Positions 45,482 through 55,116 of a DNA stretch of 64,000 bases are shown one piece after another (positions within the stretch are counted from its first letter, which is position 1; each line of letters begins with the position of its first letter). The translations under genes were made by a program, and so were the position numbers. Origin of the DNA: Thalassospira sp. HJ (GTDB lineage: Bacteria > Pseudomonadota > Alphaproteobacteria > Rhodospirillales > Thalassospiraceae); NCBI RefSeq assembly GCF_000948415.1, contig NZ_JYII01000012.1, forward strand, positions 496,001 through 560,000, in the 5' to 3' direction. The notes below the pieces were generated by a model. The model did not search any database and was not told where the DNA came from. It was given only the letters and a program-made list of their open reading frames with translations.

Positions 45482-47410
45482 TCAGCATTTTGCCGGGCAA
45501 CTGGCATCGTTCTTTTCCGGTGGCAGGTTGATGCCCGGATTGCCATCAAAGAAGCCCATCGGCATCAGCTTGAAGCCGGTGGTCACACAGGGCTGAACCG
45601 GGAAATCTTCCATGCGGACCTGATGATGCAGGCCAAAGACATGCCACATGACAAGGTCGGTGTTATGAAGCGCACGGTCCTTTTTGATGAAATCGCTTAG
45701 CCCGCCACGACCATCGGAATGGTTCATGAAATCACCGGCGGGGAAGCGTTCCTCTGGATCGTAAGCGGTGAACCAGACATGGTTTTCAATGAAGCTTGCG
45801 CGTTTGCCCGATGGATATTCCGGATTGATGAACGGCGTCACGCAGTTGGTGGCATCAAGCTTGTAGCCGACCGGGCGGCCGGTTTTGCCAAGCTTGTTGG
45901 GATTGACGACCTTCCAGTATCGCTGTGAAGCCGGATTGGTTTTGCGGGCTGCTGCCAGTTCGGATTCGAGAACCGTTTCCTTTTCAAAGAACGCGTTGCC
46001 ATAGGGGTTTTCCGGACCGGGTTCCTCGGCAAAGGTGTTGCATTCAACCGGACTGTTGCCATAGCCATCAATTGCCATATCAAGCCGGGCACACAGGATG
46101 TGCTGATGGATCTGACCGGCAACACCCGGGGAGACTTCAACGGCGTATTTGCCGGGTTCACCGGGCAGGCAGGCAGCGGTATTGATGATGCCGGTCGCCT
46201 TGACTTCAAATTCGATCATGCCGTCCAGGAACAGGTACCAATAAAGCGCATATTCATAGTTGCCGACTGTGCAGATGGTGGAGATTACCAGCTTGGCGTT
46301 GCGGCGGCTTTCGGTGCGTTCGGTACGGAAATCCATGTGTTTCCAAAGCAACCCAGCGTCTTCTTCGTGGATGCAGATGGCATTTTCAATCGTCCAGGGT
46401 TCGCCATTCATGGTGTTGAGCGTGACATCAAGATATTTGATCACACCAAGGCAATCACAGCCCAGTGTCAGGGAGTTGGCCAGCTTGCCAATGCCATACT
46501 CGCCGATATCAAAGACATTCTTGCGATAATGGCCGTTATCCGGGCTGCCATAGGGCACTGTCATTTCAACGATGGAGGCGCGGTGGATAATCGGGCGACC
46601 ATTGAATTTGATGTCATGTAGGGTGAGTGATTCACGGGCATTGAAGCCGATCACGAGTTCCCAGTTGCGCCAGGTGATCTTGTTGCCGTCCATTTTGAAG
46701 TTCACACCTTCGGGCTGAACGACATTGATCGGTTTGGCTTTGGGCTGGAATTCGTCCTCTTCGAAGAAGTCGGCCTCGTAATTGACTTCGGCCTCGGGGA
46801 TTGGCGCACCGCCATAATCATCAACCCGAATAACTTCCTTGGATAGCAGATCGACAACCGCGTTCAGGCCTTCGATCGGGTTGGCGTAGAAATTGGAATT
46901 TTCGCGTTTGCGCAGCCAGCAAAAAATATGGGCCAGATGGCGGCCTTCTTCGCCCGGTTTGCCGAAATTTCCCGCCGACCATGGATCAACGCAAACCATC
47001 GACATGTCGGTGATGCCACGCTTTTTACAGGCTGCGATAAAGGTCGGGTCGGAACAAACGATTTCCTCGATCTCGACAAACTGTTCAAGCTGGATCATCG
47101 GGCGCTTGCCCGGCATTTCCTTGGCCGAGATGATTTTTGCAGCTTCCAGATCAAGGACAAGCTTGGTGACACTGACCTTGGTGGCGTCGAACACATTGAC
47201 GCGTGCCTTGCGCGCAATCGCATCGCCTGGCTGGAAATCGGCCAGCTCATCCTTTTCGGGTTCCATCAGTTCGATGGTTTCAAACAGGGTGTTTTCGCCG
47301 TAAGGCGGATCGGCACGGACGATTTCGGCGACCTTGATGATTTCCTCGGCCGTGAGGGGCTGAAGAGGGTGGGTGATTTCGACCTTTTCACTGCTGCAAC
47401 ATTTATCCAT
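45482..47410 (-). CDS. Copper-containing primary-amine oxidase
   Basis: 642 residues. It oxidises primary amines to aldehydes with release of ammonia and hydrogen peroxide. The cofactor tyrosine (to be made TPQ) is near residue 385 in GNYEYALYW, and the catalytic base Asp is further upstream in the HEEDAGLLWKHMD region. Copper-ligand histidines include HQHILCARLDM. The N-terminal beta domains follow the plant/bacterial tyramine oxidase plan. No signal peptide is visible (it starts MDKCCSSEKVEITHPLQPL), unlike periplasmic TynA, so the enzyme is probably cytoplasmic. The AraC gene 356 bases upstream is divergent. Confidence 0.93.
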   Translation of the reverse strand: MDKCCSSEKVEITHPLQPLTAEEIIKVAEIVRADPPYGENTLFETIELMEPEKDELADFQPGDAIARKARVNVFDATKVSVTKLVLDLEAAKIISAKEMPGKRPMIQLEQFVEIEEIVCSDPTFIAACKKRGITDMSMVCVDPWSAGNFGKPGEEGRHLAHIFCWLRKRENSNFYANPIEGLNAVVDLLSKEVIRVDDYGGAPIPEAEVNYEADFFEEDEFQPKAKPINVVQPEGVNFKMDGNKITWRNWELVIGFNARESLTLHDIKFNGRPIIHRASIVEMTVPYGSPDNGHYRKNVFDIGEYGIGKLANSLTLGCDCLGVIKYLDVTLNTMNGEPWTIENAICIHEEDAGLLWKHMDFRTERTESRRNAKLVISTICTVGNYEYALYWYLFLDGMIEFEVKATGIINTAACLPGEPGKYAVEVSPGVAGQIHQHILCARLDMAIDGYGNSPVECNTFAEEPGPENPYGNAFFEKETVLESELAAARKTNPASQRYWKVVNPNKLGKTGRPVGYKLDATNCVTPFINPEYPSGKRASFIENHVWFTAYDPEERFPAGDFMNHSDGRGGLSDFIKKDRALHNTDLVMWHVFGLHHQVRMEDFPVQPCVTTGFKLMPMGFFDGNPGINLPPEKNDASCPAKC

Positions 47411-47766
47411 TCTTTTTCTCCCTGATGAAGGTGTCTGATCGCAAGCCGGATCAATCCCGGCCGGGCACAGGCAATTGCAACCGCGTTGGTGGCGCGGAGG
47501 GGCTTTGAATGGACGTTGTTCCCTGGACTTCAGGCAATTGCCGAAAAACGCGTTTGACCATCGGGGGATGTCGAATGAGCGCGATTTCCCTGATCGGCGA
47601 TTTTGTATTTTTCTATTTCTAAAACGCTAGCCAAAGCGCGCCGGTCTGTATTTGACATTTGGTGCCAAAATGATCGCTGCGGCTGGCGTCAGGTAGGCAG
47701 GTGTCGTTCAATTGGCACATCAATTGAATGCGTTGAATTCGTAACTGCCCATGGAATGGATAACCC
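47411..47766. other. Divergent promoter region with inverted repeats
   Basis: 356 bases between the amine oxidase and AraC genes. It contains TTCAATTG-6-CAATTGAA (47707-47728) and TTTGG-TG-CCAAA near 47657-47668, candidate sites for the regulator. Confidence 0.5.
47707..47728. promoter_or_regulatory. Inverted repeat, candidate AraC-type site
   Basis: 8-bp perfect arms with a 6-base spacer, 39 bases before the AraC start. Confidence 0.45.
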
Positions 47767-48801
47767 ATGAAACGTGTTTCGGGTGCCATTGACCGTTCGG
47801 TTCTAAACAGCGTGATGGGAATGCTTGGTGAGTCCGGCATCGATCATGTCGGGCTTTCTGCGCGCGCGGGACTTGCTGGGGCGGGGCTTTTCATGTCGCC
47901 GCAATCAACGCCGTTGATGATTTTCACCACCATGTTGGAGCTGGCATCGGACGCGACCAACAATCCGGCATTGGGATTATTCCTTGGCGATACATGGGGT
48001 TATCGTGGTCTGGGCAAACATGCCGAGATGGTTTTAAGCGCGCCGACACTGGGGCACGGGCTTGAAAAATTCGCGCGCTTTTTCCCGACGCTTCAGGGCA
48101 GCACGTCATTCTCACTGTCGGTCGAGGATGGTCAGGCGAAGCTTTCTTACCGTATTGCCGAGCATGCGGTTCGCACCCGAACGCAGGATGCGATTTTCAG
48201 CGAAGCGTCCTTTCATTCGCTGTTATCAGCAGCCCTTGGTGAGGATTGGCAGCCAAACTGCATTGATTTTGAACACAGAAATGACCGTGGATTAGGCATT
48301 TTTCAGAATCATTTCAAATGTCCGGTGCGTTTGGGGCAGCGTGAAAATGCGCTTTTCCTGCCAGCAACCCTTTTAAATAAACCGATGAAAAACGCCGACC
48401 CCGAACGGCATTGGCAGTTGGTCAATGAATTCCAGACCAGGGCCGAACGCCTGAAACAGAATGTCGATCTACCGACTGCGACCAAGGCCTGGATCGTCGC
48501 GACACTGTGCCGCCACCGTCAGATTGATGTTCATGACGCGGCAGATGAATTTTCCATGAGCCTGCGCAGCTTCCAGCGCGAGCTTGATCAGGAAGGCACA
48601 AGTTTTCGCAAAATCCGCGAAGAGGTACGCGGCGGCATCGCCAGTGACATGCTGCGCCTGACCGACCTTCCGATCCCTGATATCGCAGAGCATCTGGGAT
48701 ATAGCGAGCTGTCAGCATTCAGTCGCGGCTTCAAGGCGATGACTGGCACATCGCCGGGACAATTCAGACGTGAACTGTCCCGGACCAGTGCGGGCCTATA
48801 G
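47767..48801 (+). CDS. AraC-family regulator (OruR/ArgR-like)
   Basis: 344 residues. The N-terminal AraC_binding_3-type (arabinose-binding-like) domain contains LELASDATNNPALGLFLGDTWGYRGLGKHAEMVLSAPTLGHGLEKFARFFPT. The C-terminal DNA-binding part has DVHDAADEFSMSLRSFQRELDQEGTSFRKIREEVRGGIASDMLRLTDLPIPDIAEHLGYSELSAFSRGFKAMTGTSPGQFRR. It is divergent from the amine oxidase and is the obvious candidate activator of it. The next gene, encoding the M19 dipeptidase, is convergent. Confidence 0.92.
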   Translation: MKRVSGAIDRSVLNSVMGMLGESGIDHVGLSARAGLAGAGLFMSPQSTPLMIFTTMLELASDATNNPALGLFLGDTWGYRGLGKHAEMVLSAPTLGHGLEKFARFFPTLQGSTSFSLSVEDGQAKLSYRIAEHAVRTRTQDAIFSEASFHSLLSAALGEDWQPNCIDFEHRNDRGLGIFQNHFKCPVRLGQRENALFLPATLLNKPMKNADPERHWQLVNEFQTRAERLKQNVDLPTATKAWIVATLCRHRQIDVHDAADEFSMSLRSFQRELDQEGTSFRKIREEVRGGIASDMLRLTDLPIPDIAEHLGYSELSAFSRGFKAMTGTSPGQFRRELSRTSAGL

Positions 48802-48812
48802 CGCGGGCTGGC

Positions 48813-49865
48813 TTAAGACCAGCTTGCCTTGGCAACGCGAAGGAAGTTTTGGCCCATGATTTTATCGACGTCATCGGGTGAATAGTCGATCGAGATCAGG
48901 GCATCGGCAAGGGCGGGGAGTTTGCGCGGATCGAATACTGCAGCCCCACCGGCAGCCGGGCCATAGCCGCTTGCGGCGGGCCAGTAGTAATCCTTGTCCA
49001 CACCATCGGGGAAGTCGTTGGTGCCGGCGACGGAGGGCATGGTATCGAGCCCGATGCCGACATGGTCAATCCCGACCAGATCGACCGCATATTTGATGTG
49101 GCGGATCATGTCGGGGACTTCCGGGGCGTTTTTGGATTTGATGAAACGCTGGAAACCGCAAATGCCGATCACGCCACCGGTATCGGCACAGGCCTTGATC
49201 TGTTCATCATCAACACAACGTTCGTGGCCACCCAATTCCTTGGGATTAGCGTGGCTGAAGACGACCGGTTTGGATGACACCCGCATGATATCAAGCGAGC
49301 TTCGCCGCCCGGTGTGGGAGCAATCCATGATCATGCCGCTATTGTTCACGGCCTTGACCATTTCAACACCGAGATCGGTCAGCGGGATGTCGACATCATG
49401 GCAGCCACCGGCGACCGAGTTGTTGCGGTTATAGGCAAAGTGGATCTGTTTTACGCCAAGCTTGGCAAAGGCCGGCACCATTTCGGGCATGTCTTGCAGC
49501 ATGACCGAACCTTCAAGATCAAACCCGACACCGAGCAGCCCCTTGGATTTGGCGGTTGCCAGATCATCGAAACTTTCGATCTGCATGTATTTGTCGGGGT
49601 GGGCGGCGATCTTGGCGCGGAAGGCCGCGATCACGCGCAGGATATGGGCAACGCTGTTCATATCCATGCCGACATTCACACAGACATAATCGACATGACC
49701 CGCGACGTAGGTATCAAGCAGGTCTGCCGGTGTCTTTTCATCAAGCGGCAGGCACGCATGGGCATCCCAGGTGAAGGCCGGGATATGCTTGCGCTGATAG
49801 TTGGTCAGTTTGCTGTCAGCCGGTGCGAAGGGTGTTGCGAAGCTAAGCGTGGTGGCGGAAGTCAT
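48813..49865 (-). CDS. Membrane dipeptidase, M19 family
   Basis: 350 residues. The metal-site motifs are altered: WDAHACLPL at the start has HxC rather than the usual HxD, and GFDLEGSVML holds the bridging Glu. MDCSHTGRRSSLDI and FSHANPKELGGH carry the later His ligands. It probably splits dipeptides or D-containing or modified dipeptides. It is the last gene of the ABC transporter operon, 11 bases after it, so it hydrolyses the imported compound. No signal peptide is seen, so it acts in the cytoplasm. Confidence 0.9.
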   Translation of the reverse strand: MTSATTLSFATPFAPADSKLTNYQRKHIPAFTWDAHACLPLDEKTPADLLDTYVAGHVDYVCVNVGMDMNSVAHILRVIAAFRAKIAAHPDKYMQIESFDDLATAKSKGLLGVGFDLEGSVMLQDMPEMVPAFAKLGVKQIHFAYNRNNSVAGGCHDVDIPLTDLGVEMVKAVNNSGMIMDCSHTGRRSSLDIMRVSSKPVVFSHANPKELGGHERCVDDEQIKACADTGGVIGICGFQRFIKSKNAPEVPDMIRHIKYAVDLVGIDHVGIGLDTMPSVAGTNDFPDGVDKDYYWPAASGYGPAAGGAAVFDPRKLPALADALISIDYSPDDVDKIMGQNFLRVAKASWS

Positions 49866-49876
49866 GGTTTCTCCGG

Positions 49877-50641
49877 TCAGTCCCAGTCGACAAAACTGTC
49901 AATAACGGCGCGGTCATAACCGCCAGCAGCCTTGTAAAGCTGTTGCGAGTAGGGATGTTCAAGCGTGCCTTCGGCCAACTGGGTGGCGCTGGCGCGTTCG
50001 ACAATGCGGCCATGGTTCATGATGGCAATATCGTCGCACATATGCGCCACCACGGCGAGGTCGTGACTGACCATAATGTAGGTCAGGCCAAGCTCCCGGC
50101 GCAAGCGACTGAGCAGATTAAGCACTTCGGCCTGAATTGACACATCAAGGGCCGAGGTCGGTTCATCAAGCAACAGAATCTTGGGTTCAAGGATCAGGGC
50201 GCGGGCAATCGCGACACGCTGGCGCTGGCCACCGGAAAGCTGATGTGGATAGCGGAAGCGGAACGAGTTATCGAGCCCGACCTGTTCGAGTGCCTGCACG
50301 ACGCGGGCATCAGAATCGCCAAGTCCGTGGATATTAACCGGCTCGGTCAGGATGCGGTCAATCGTGTGACGCGGGTGTAGCGATCCGAACGGGTCCTGAA
50401 ACACCATTTGCACAAGGCGATAAAAAGCCTTGTCGCGTTTGGGGCCGAGTTCCTTGTTATTGACAAGAATTTCGCCTTCCCAGTCATCGACCAGACCGGT
50501 GATGGTGCGCAGCACCGTTGATTTGCCCGAACCCGATTCACCGACAAGCCCGAAGGAGCCGTTTTTCGGCACCTTGATGTCGACATCCTTGAGAACGTGG
50601 TTGTCGTCAAACCAGGCATTGAGTTTGTTGATTTCAATCAT
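49877..50641 (-). CDS. Peptide ABC transporter ATP-binding protein (DppF/OppF)
   Basis: 254 residues. Walker A GESGSGKST, signature LSGGQRQRVAIARAL, Walker B ILLLDEPTSALD, and the H-loop in MVSHDLAVVAHMC. It is shorter than DppF (about 330) because the C-terminal oligopeptide-transporter extension is brief. With the adjacent DppD-type subunit it drives import through the two permeases. It lies 11 bases before the dipeptidase gene and 11 after the other ATPase gene. Confidence 0.95.
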   Translation of the reverse strand: MIEINKLNAWFDDNHVLKDVDIKVPKNGSFGLVGESGSGKSTVLRTITGLVDDWEGEILVNNKELGPKRDKAFYRLVQMVFQDPFGSLHPRHTIDRILTEPVNIHGLGDSDARVVQALEQVGLDNSFRFRYPHQLSGGQRQRVAIARALILEPKILLLDEPTSALDVSIQAEVLNLLSRLRRELGLTYIMVSHDLAVVAHMCDDIAIMNHGRIVERASATQLAEGTLEHPYSQQLYKAAGGYDRAVIDSFVDWD

Positions 50642-50652
50642 CTGATTTCCCC

Positions 50653-51495
50653 TTAGCCTTCGGCCCAGCTTGCTTCGCGTTCAAGGATCGGCAGATCAGA
50701 ATGATCGCCATCCATTTTCGGCAAGCAGTTGAGGAGCCCCTTGGTGTAGGGGTGTTTGGCTTCGTGCAGGGCAGAGGCCTTGATTTCTTCGACGACAAGG
50801 CCCTGATACATCACCAGCACGCGGTCGCAGAAGCTTGAAACCAGATGCAGGTCGTGGCTGATGAAAATCAGCGCCATGCCACGATCGCGCACAAGGTCAT
50901 CAAGAATTGCCATGACCTGAAGCTGCACGGTGACATCAAGGGCCGAGGTCGGTTCATCGGCGATGATCAGTTCTGGATCGGGGATCAGCATCATGGCGAT
51001 CATGACGCGCTGTCCCATGCCGCCCGAAACTTCATGCGGGTAAGAGTTAAACACGCGCTCGGGATCGCGGATTTTAACGGCATCGAGCATGTCTATCGCG
51101 CGGTGGCGGGCTTCCTTGGCATTGACTTTATGGTGTTCGCGGTAGGCCTCGATGATCTGATCGCCAATGGTCATGACAGGGTTCAGCGAATATTTCGGGT
51201 CCTGCATGATCATGGAAATGCGTGCACCACGCACCTTGCGCCATTGTTTCGGCGTCAGGTTGGCCAGATCGACATCGTGGAATTTCAGCTGATCGGCGGT
51301 GATTTTGCCGTTGGCGGCTGTCAGGCCCAGAATGGCGCGCCCGGTCTGGGATTTGCCGGAACCTGATTCGCCCACAATACCAAGCCGTTCACGGCCAAGG
51401 TCGAACGACACACCACGCACGGCATGGACATCGCCCTTGGGCGTGTTGAACATGACTTCGAGGTTTTTGACCGACAGAAGGGTTTCATTTGACAT
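50653..51495 (-). CDS. Peptide ABC transporter ATP-binding protein (DppD/OppD)
   Basis: 280 residues from the ATG at 51495; an in-frame TTG at 51501 overlaps the permease stop and is less likely. Walker A GESGSGKSQTGRAIL, signature VSGGMGQRVMIAMML, Walker B LIIADEPTSALD. The region after Walker A (GKITADQLKFHDVDLANLTPKQWRKVRGARISMIMQDPKYSLNP) is typical of DppD. It partners with the smaller ATPase encoded next. Confidence 0.95.
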   Translation of the reverse strand: MSNETLLSVKNLEVMFNTPKGDVHAVRGVSFDLGRERLGIVGESGSGKSQTGRAILGLTAANGKITADQLKFHDVDLANLTPKQWRKVRGARISMIMQDPKYSLNPVMTIGDQIIEAYREHHKVNAKEARHRAIDMLDAVKIRDPERVFNSYPHEVSGGMGQRVMIAMMLIPDPELIIADEPTSALDVTVQLQVMAILDDLVRDRGMALIFISHDLHLVSSFCDRVLVMYQGLVVEEIKASALHEAKHPYTKGLLNCLPKMDGDHSDLPILEREASWAEG

Positions 51496-51497
51496 GA

Positions 51498-52430
51498 TCA
51501 ATCGCCTCCACGTGGGTCAAGAACATCACGCAGGCCGTCACCAAGAAGGTTGAAGCCGAGGCTGACGATGAAGATGGCAATCCCCGGAACCGTGGCGACC
51601 CACCACTGTTCAAGCAGGAACTGACGGCCATCAGAAACCATCGCCCCCCATTCGGGCATCGGTGGCTGTGCGCCAAGACCCAGGAAGCCAAGACCGGCCG
51701 CAATCAGGATCATGCCCGCCATATCAAGGGTGACACGCACGACAAGCGAGCTTATGCACATCGGCATGATGTGGCCAGCGATCAGACCCATGTTCGACGC
51801 ACCCTGAAGACGGGCGGCTTCGATGAAGTCGGACTTGCGTACCGTAATGGTTTCGGCACGTGCGATGCGGGCATAAGGCGGCCATGCGGTAATCGCAATC
51901 GCAAGAATGGCGTTTTCCAGTCCCGGTCCAAGCGCCGAGACAAATGCCAGCGCCAGGATCAGTTTCGGGAAGGCTAGGAAGATATCGGTGATGCGCATCA
52001 GCGTGGCATCAATCCAGCCGCCGAAATAGCCCGCAGCCGTACCGACCAGAAGGCCAAGCGGGGCGGCGGTAATGGCCACAAGGCCAACAATCAGAAGCGT
52101 GTATTGCGCGCCATAGATCAGACGCGACAGGATATCGCGCCCCAACTGATCGGTGCCAAACCAGTGATCGGCACTGGGCGGCTGAATACGGTTGGCAAGA
52201 TCGGCGGCCAAGGGATCATAGGGGGCCAGAAGCGGGGCAAAGATCGTTACCAGAATAAGCCCGATCACGATGGATAACCCGATCATGGCAAGGCGGTTTT
52301 CGGTAAATTTGATCCAGCCCAGCCACGCGCGACCGCATTTGGCCTGCCAGCGCGATTTTGGCGTATCGGACGTCAGCCATTGTTTCAGGCCGGTTTGCGA
52401 TGTCTGCGAAGTGTTTGTCTGTGTTGTCAT
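51498..52430 (-). CDS. Peptide ABC transporter permease (DppC/OppC)
   Basis: 310 residues with an N-terminal tail and about six helices. It has the inner-membrane component signature EAARLQGASNMGLIAGHIMPMCISSLVVR (EAA loop that contacts the ATPase) and the oligopeptide permease C block DPLAADLANRIQPPSADHWFGTDQLGRDILSRLIYGAQYTL. The stop overlaps the region of the DppD-type start, and it begins 3 bases after the other permease. Confidence 0.95.
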   Translation of the reverse strand: MTTQTNTSQTSQTGLKQWLTSDTPKSRWQAKCGRAWLGWIKFTENRLAMIGLSIVIGLILVTIFAPLLAPYDPLAADLANRIQPPSADHWFGTDQLGRDILSRLIYGAQYTLLIVGLVAITAAPLGLLVGTAAGYFGGWIDATLMRITDIFLAFPKLILALAFVSALGPGLENAILAIAITAWPPYARIARAETITVRKSDFIEAARLQGASNMGLIAGHIMPMCISSLVVRVTLDMAGMILIAAGLGFLGLGAQPPMPEWGAMVSDGRQFLLEQWWVATVPGIAIFIVSLGFNLLGDGLRDVLDPRGGD

Positions 52431-52432
52431 GA

Positions 52433-53500
52433 TTATCTCCGCGCTCTGGGGTCGAGCAGGCGGTAGAGCACGTCAGAAAGCATGTTTACGCCGATAAAGA
52501 CTGCACCCACCACGATCGTGCCGCCGAGAACCGCGTTCATATCGGCGTTGAGCAACGAGTTGGTGATGTAAAGGCCAAGGCCCGGCCATGCGAAGATGAT
52601 TTCGGTCAGAACCGATCCTTCGAGCAGGTTGGCATAGGAAAGCGCAATCACGGTCACCAGCGGTACCATGACGTTGCCAAGGGCATGACGCCAGATGATG
52701 CGATGTTCGGAAATGCCTTTGACCCGTGCGGTCAGGATGTATTCCTGGCTAAGCTGTTCGAGCATGAAGGAACGGGTCATGCGTGCGATATAAGCCAGCG
52801 AGAAGTAAGCAAGGATCGATGCCGGGAGAACAATGTGTGAGACAGCGTTCCAGAACAGATCCATGTCGCCTTCGATCAGGGTATCGATCAGCATCAGACC
52901 GGTGGTCGGTTCAATGAAATCGGCATAGAACGAATCAAGGCGTCCGGGACCTGCGACCCAATCGAGCTTCATATAAAATACCAGAAGCCCCATCAGGCCC
53001 AACCAGAAGATCGGCATCGAATAACCGGCCAGACCAATCACGCGCACCACGTGATCAGGCCATTTTCCCTTGTTGATCGCGGCAAAAACGCCAGCAGGAA
53101 TACCAAGGAAAACACCGATGATGGTTGCAAGGGTTGCCAGTTCAAGGGTTGCTGGAAACACGCGCTTGATATCGTCAAGCACGGAGTTTGACGTCAGCAC
53201 CGACTGGCCAAAATTGCCCTGCAGGACATTGGAAATATAGATAAAGAATTGCTGCCAAAGGGGCAGGTTGAGACCCATTTCCTCGCGCACGCGGTCATAG
53301 ACGGCTTGCGGGGCGCGGTCACCAACAGCTGCCAGAACCGGATCAATCGGCAAAACACGACCGATCAGGAAGGTGACAAGCAGCAGACCAAAGAATGTAA
53401 TGGCAAGTGAAAAGACCAGCCGCAGGACAGTTGCCGTGGGGCCGGAAGCGAAACGGGCGCGGTTGCGCCCGTCCCGTTTATTGCGTTTAACAGCGGACAT
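52433..53500 (-). CDS. Peptide ABC transporter permease (DppB/OppB)
   Basis: 355 residues. The positively charged N-terminus is longer than usual (MSAVKRNKRDGRNRARFASG). Six helices follow. The EAA loop reads LSQEYILTARVKGISEHRIIWRHALGNVM. The N-terminal part PIDPVLAAVGDRAPQAVYDRVREEMGLNLPLWQQFFIYISNVLQGNFGQS is typical of DppB. It lies 26 bases after the binding-protein gene in the operon. Confidence 0.95.
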   Translation of the reverse strand: MSAVKRNKRDGRNRARFASGPTATVLRLVFSLAITFFGLLLVTFLIGRVLPIDPVLAAVGDRAPQAVYDRVREEMGLNLPLWQQFFIYISNVLQGNFGQSVLTSNSVLDDIKRVFPATLELATLATIIGVFLGIPAGVFAAINKGKWPDHVVRVIGLAGYSMPIFWLGLMGLLVFYMKLDWVAGPGRLDSFYADFIEPTTGLMLIDTLIEGDMDLFWNAVSHIVLPASILAYFSLAYIARMTRSFMLEQLSQEYILTARVKGISEHRIIWRHALGNVMVPLVTVIALSYANLLEGSVLTEIIFAWPGLGLYITNSLLNADMNAVLGGTIVVGAVFIGVNMLSDVLYRLLDPRARR

Positions 53501-53526
53501 TACGACCGTTGTCTCCTTCGTCGAGA

Positions 53527-55116
53527 TTAGTCTTTGGTGACGTAACGATAATAGTTGTTATCGAATGACGGACCGAGGACGAAGTTGTTCACGTTACCGC
53601 GCATGGATGCGATTTCGGTTTCCTGGAACATGATCACGAACGGACCATTTTCAAGAACGTCTTTCTGAAGATCGACATACATGGCAGCACGTTTGGCGTC
53701 GTCGCGCTCAAGGGTCGCTGCATCAGTTTTCGCAGTCAGATCACCGGCATCCCAGGAGTTACGCCATGCGAGCGGCTTGGCAGCAGCATCGTCGGAGTTG
53801 TCCGGGTTCCACGCGAAGGTCGATGCGTTGGTGTGCGGATCCTGATAGTCCGGACCCCAGCGACCGATATAGATATCGTGCTGACGCGCGCGGTATTTGG
53901 TCAGGGTCTGTTTGCCATCGCCCGGAATGATTTCCAGATTGATGCCGACCTGTGCCCAGGTAGCCTGGATCGACTGTGCCATCGCCATGATCGAGGTGGT
54001 GTTACGCGTGTCCATGGTTACGCTGAAACCGTCCGGGTAACCGGCCTCGGCCAAAAGGGATTTGGCTTTTTCGATATCAAGCGAGTAGGGGTTCTCGTTG
54101 TACGCACCCAGGAAACCTTCCGGCAGGAAGGCCTGATGGATCTGCGAACGACCAGCCAGGATGGTTTCGGAAATACCTTTGTAATCGACCAGGTATTTCA
54201 GAGCTTCGCGGACTTTCGGGTTCGACAGATATTCGTTTTTCTGCGACAGGCCGAGGTACCAGAGGGCACCTTTACCCTTTGACAGCAGCTTGATGTCGTC
54301 ATTGCCGGAGATCGATGCCAGCTGATCGGCTTCGAGGTTACGGGCAATATCGATATCGCCTTTTTCCAGCAGAAGCTGCTGGGCTGCTGCTTCCTTGACG
54401 CTCTGAATGATCACGCGCTTCATTGCCGGCGCGCCATCCCAGTAATCTTCGTTTGCGGTCAGGCTAAGGCTTTCACCCGCGGTCCATTTGTTCAGCTTGA
54501 ACGGGCCAGAACCGGCATAGTTGGTTTTAAGCCACTCGTGGCCAAGGTCGCCATCGACTTCGTGGGCAAGGACTTCTTCCTTGTCGACAACGGCACCAAC
54601 GCCTGCGGTCAGGCAGTAGAGCACGAAGCTCGGTGCGTAAGGCTGGTCGACTTCCATGACGAGGGTGGAATCGTCCGTGGCGTAGATCTTTTCCTTGACG
54701 TTGTCGGCGGTGAAACCGAACTGGCCGAGGATAAAGGCCGGCGACTGATCAAGCAGGATCACGCGCTGCAGCGAGAAGGCAGCGTCTTCGGCGGTCAGGT
54801 CGTTGCCCGACGCGAATTCGATGCCGTCACGGATTTTGAAGGTAAAGGTCTTGCCGTCTTCGGAGACATCCCAGCTTTCGGCAATCACACCATAGATTTT
54901 TGAGACATCGTCATTATCGAAGCCGATAAGACGGTCATAGGTGTTACCGGCATATTCAGCGCCGGAGAATTCGAAAATCTGTGCCGGATCAAGCGTGATG
55001 ATGTCATCAATGGCAAATGCCATGACGAGGGCATTTTTCGGCGTTTCAGCCTTTGCCATCAAAGGTGCGGTAGCGAGCGCGGTCCCCATGACCAGCCCTG
55101 CGATAAATTTGCGCAT
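53527..55116 (-). CDS. Peptide ABC transporter substrate-binding protein
   Basis: 529 residues from the ATG at 55116. Signal peptide to about residue 25 (MAKA-ETPK). SBP_bac_5 fold: LVMAFAIDDIITLDPAQIFEFSGAEYAGNTYDRLIGFD, then ITEDAAFSLQRV-type region and a C-terminal domain with LDIEKAKSLLAEAGYPDGF. It delivers a dipeptide, oligopeptide or modified peptide to the permeases. As the first gene of the operon, with a 409-base upstream gap for its promoter, it is probably the most expressed. Confidence 0.94.
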   Translation of the reverse strand: MRKFIAGLVMGTALATAPLMAKAETPKNALVMAFAIDDIITLDPAQIFEFSGAEYAGNTYDRLIGFDNDDVSKIYGVIAESWDVSEDGKTFTFKIRDGIEFASGNDLTAEDAAFSLQRVILLDQSPAFILGQFGFTADNVKEKIYATDDSTLVMEVDQPYAPSFVLYCLTAGVGAVVDKEEVLAHEVDGDLGHEWLKTNYAGSGPFKLNKWTAGESLSLTANEDYWDGAPAMKRVIIQSVKEAAAQQLLLEKGDIDIARNLEADQLASISGNDDIKLLSKGKGALWYLGLSQKNEYLSNPKVREALKYLVDYKGISETILAGRSQIHQAFLPEGFLGAYNENPYSLDIEKAKSLLAEAGYPDGFSVTMDTRNTTSIMAMAQSIQATWAQVGINLEIIPGDGKQTLTKYRARQHDIYIGRWGPDYQDPHTNASTFAWNPDNSDDAAAKPLAWRNSWDAGDLTAKTDAATLERDDAKRAAMYVDLQKDVLENGPFVIMFQETEIASMRGNVNNFVLGPSFDNNYYRYVTKD

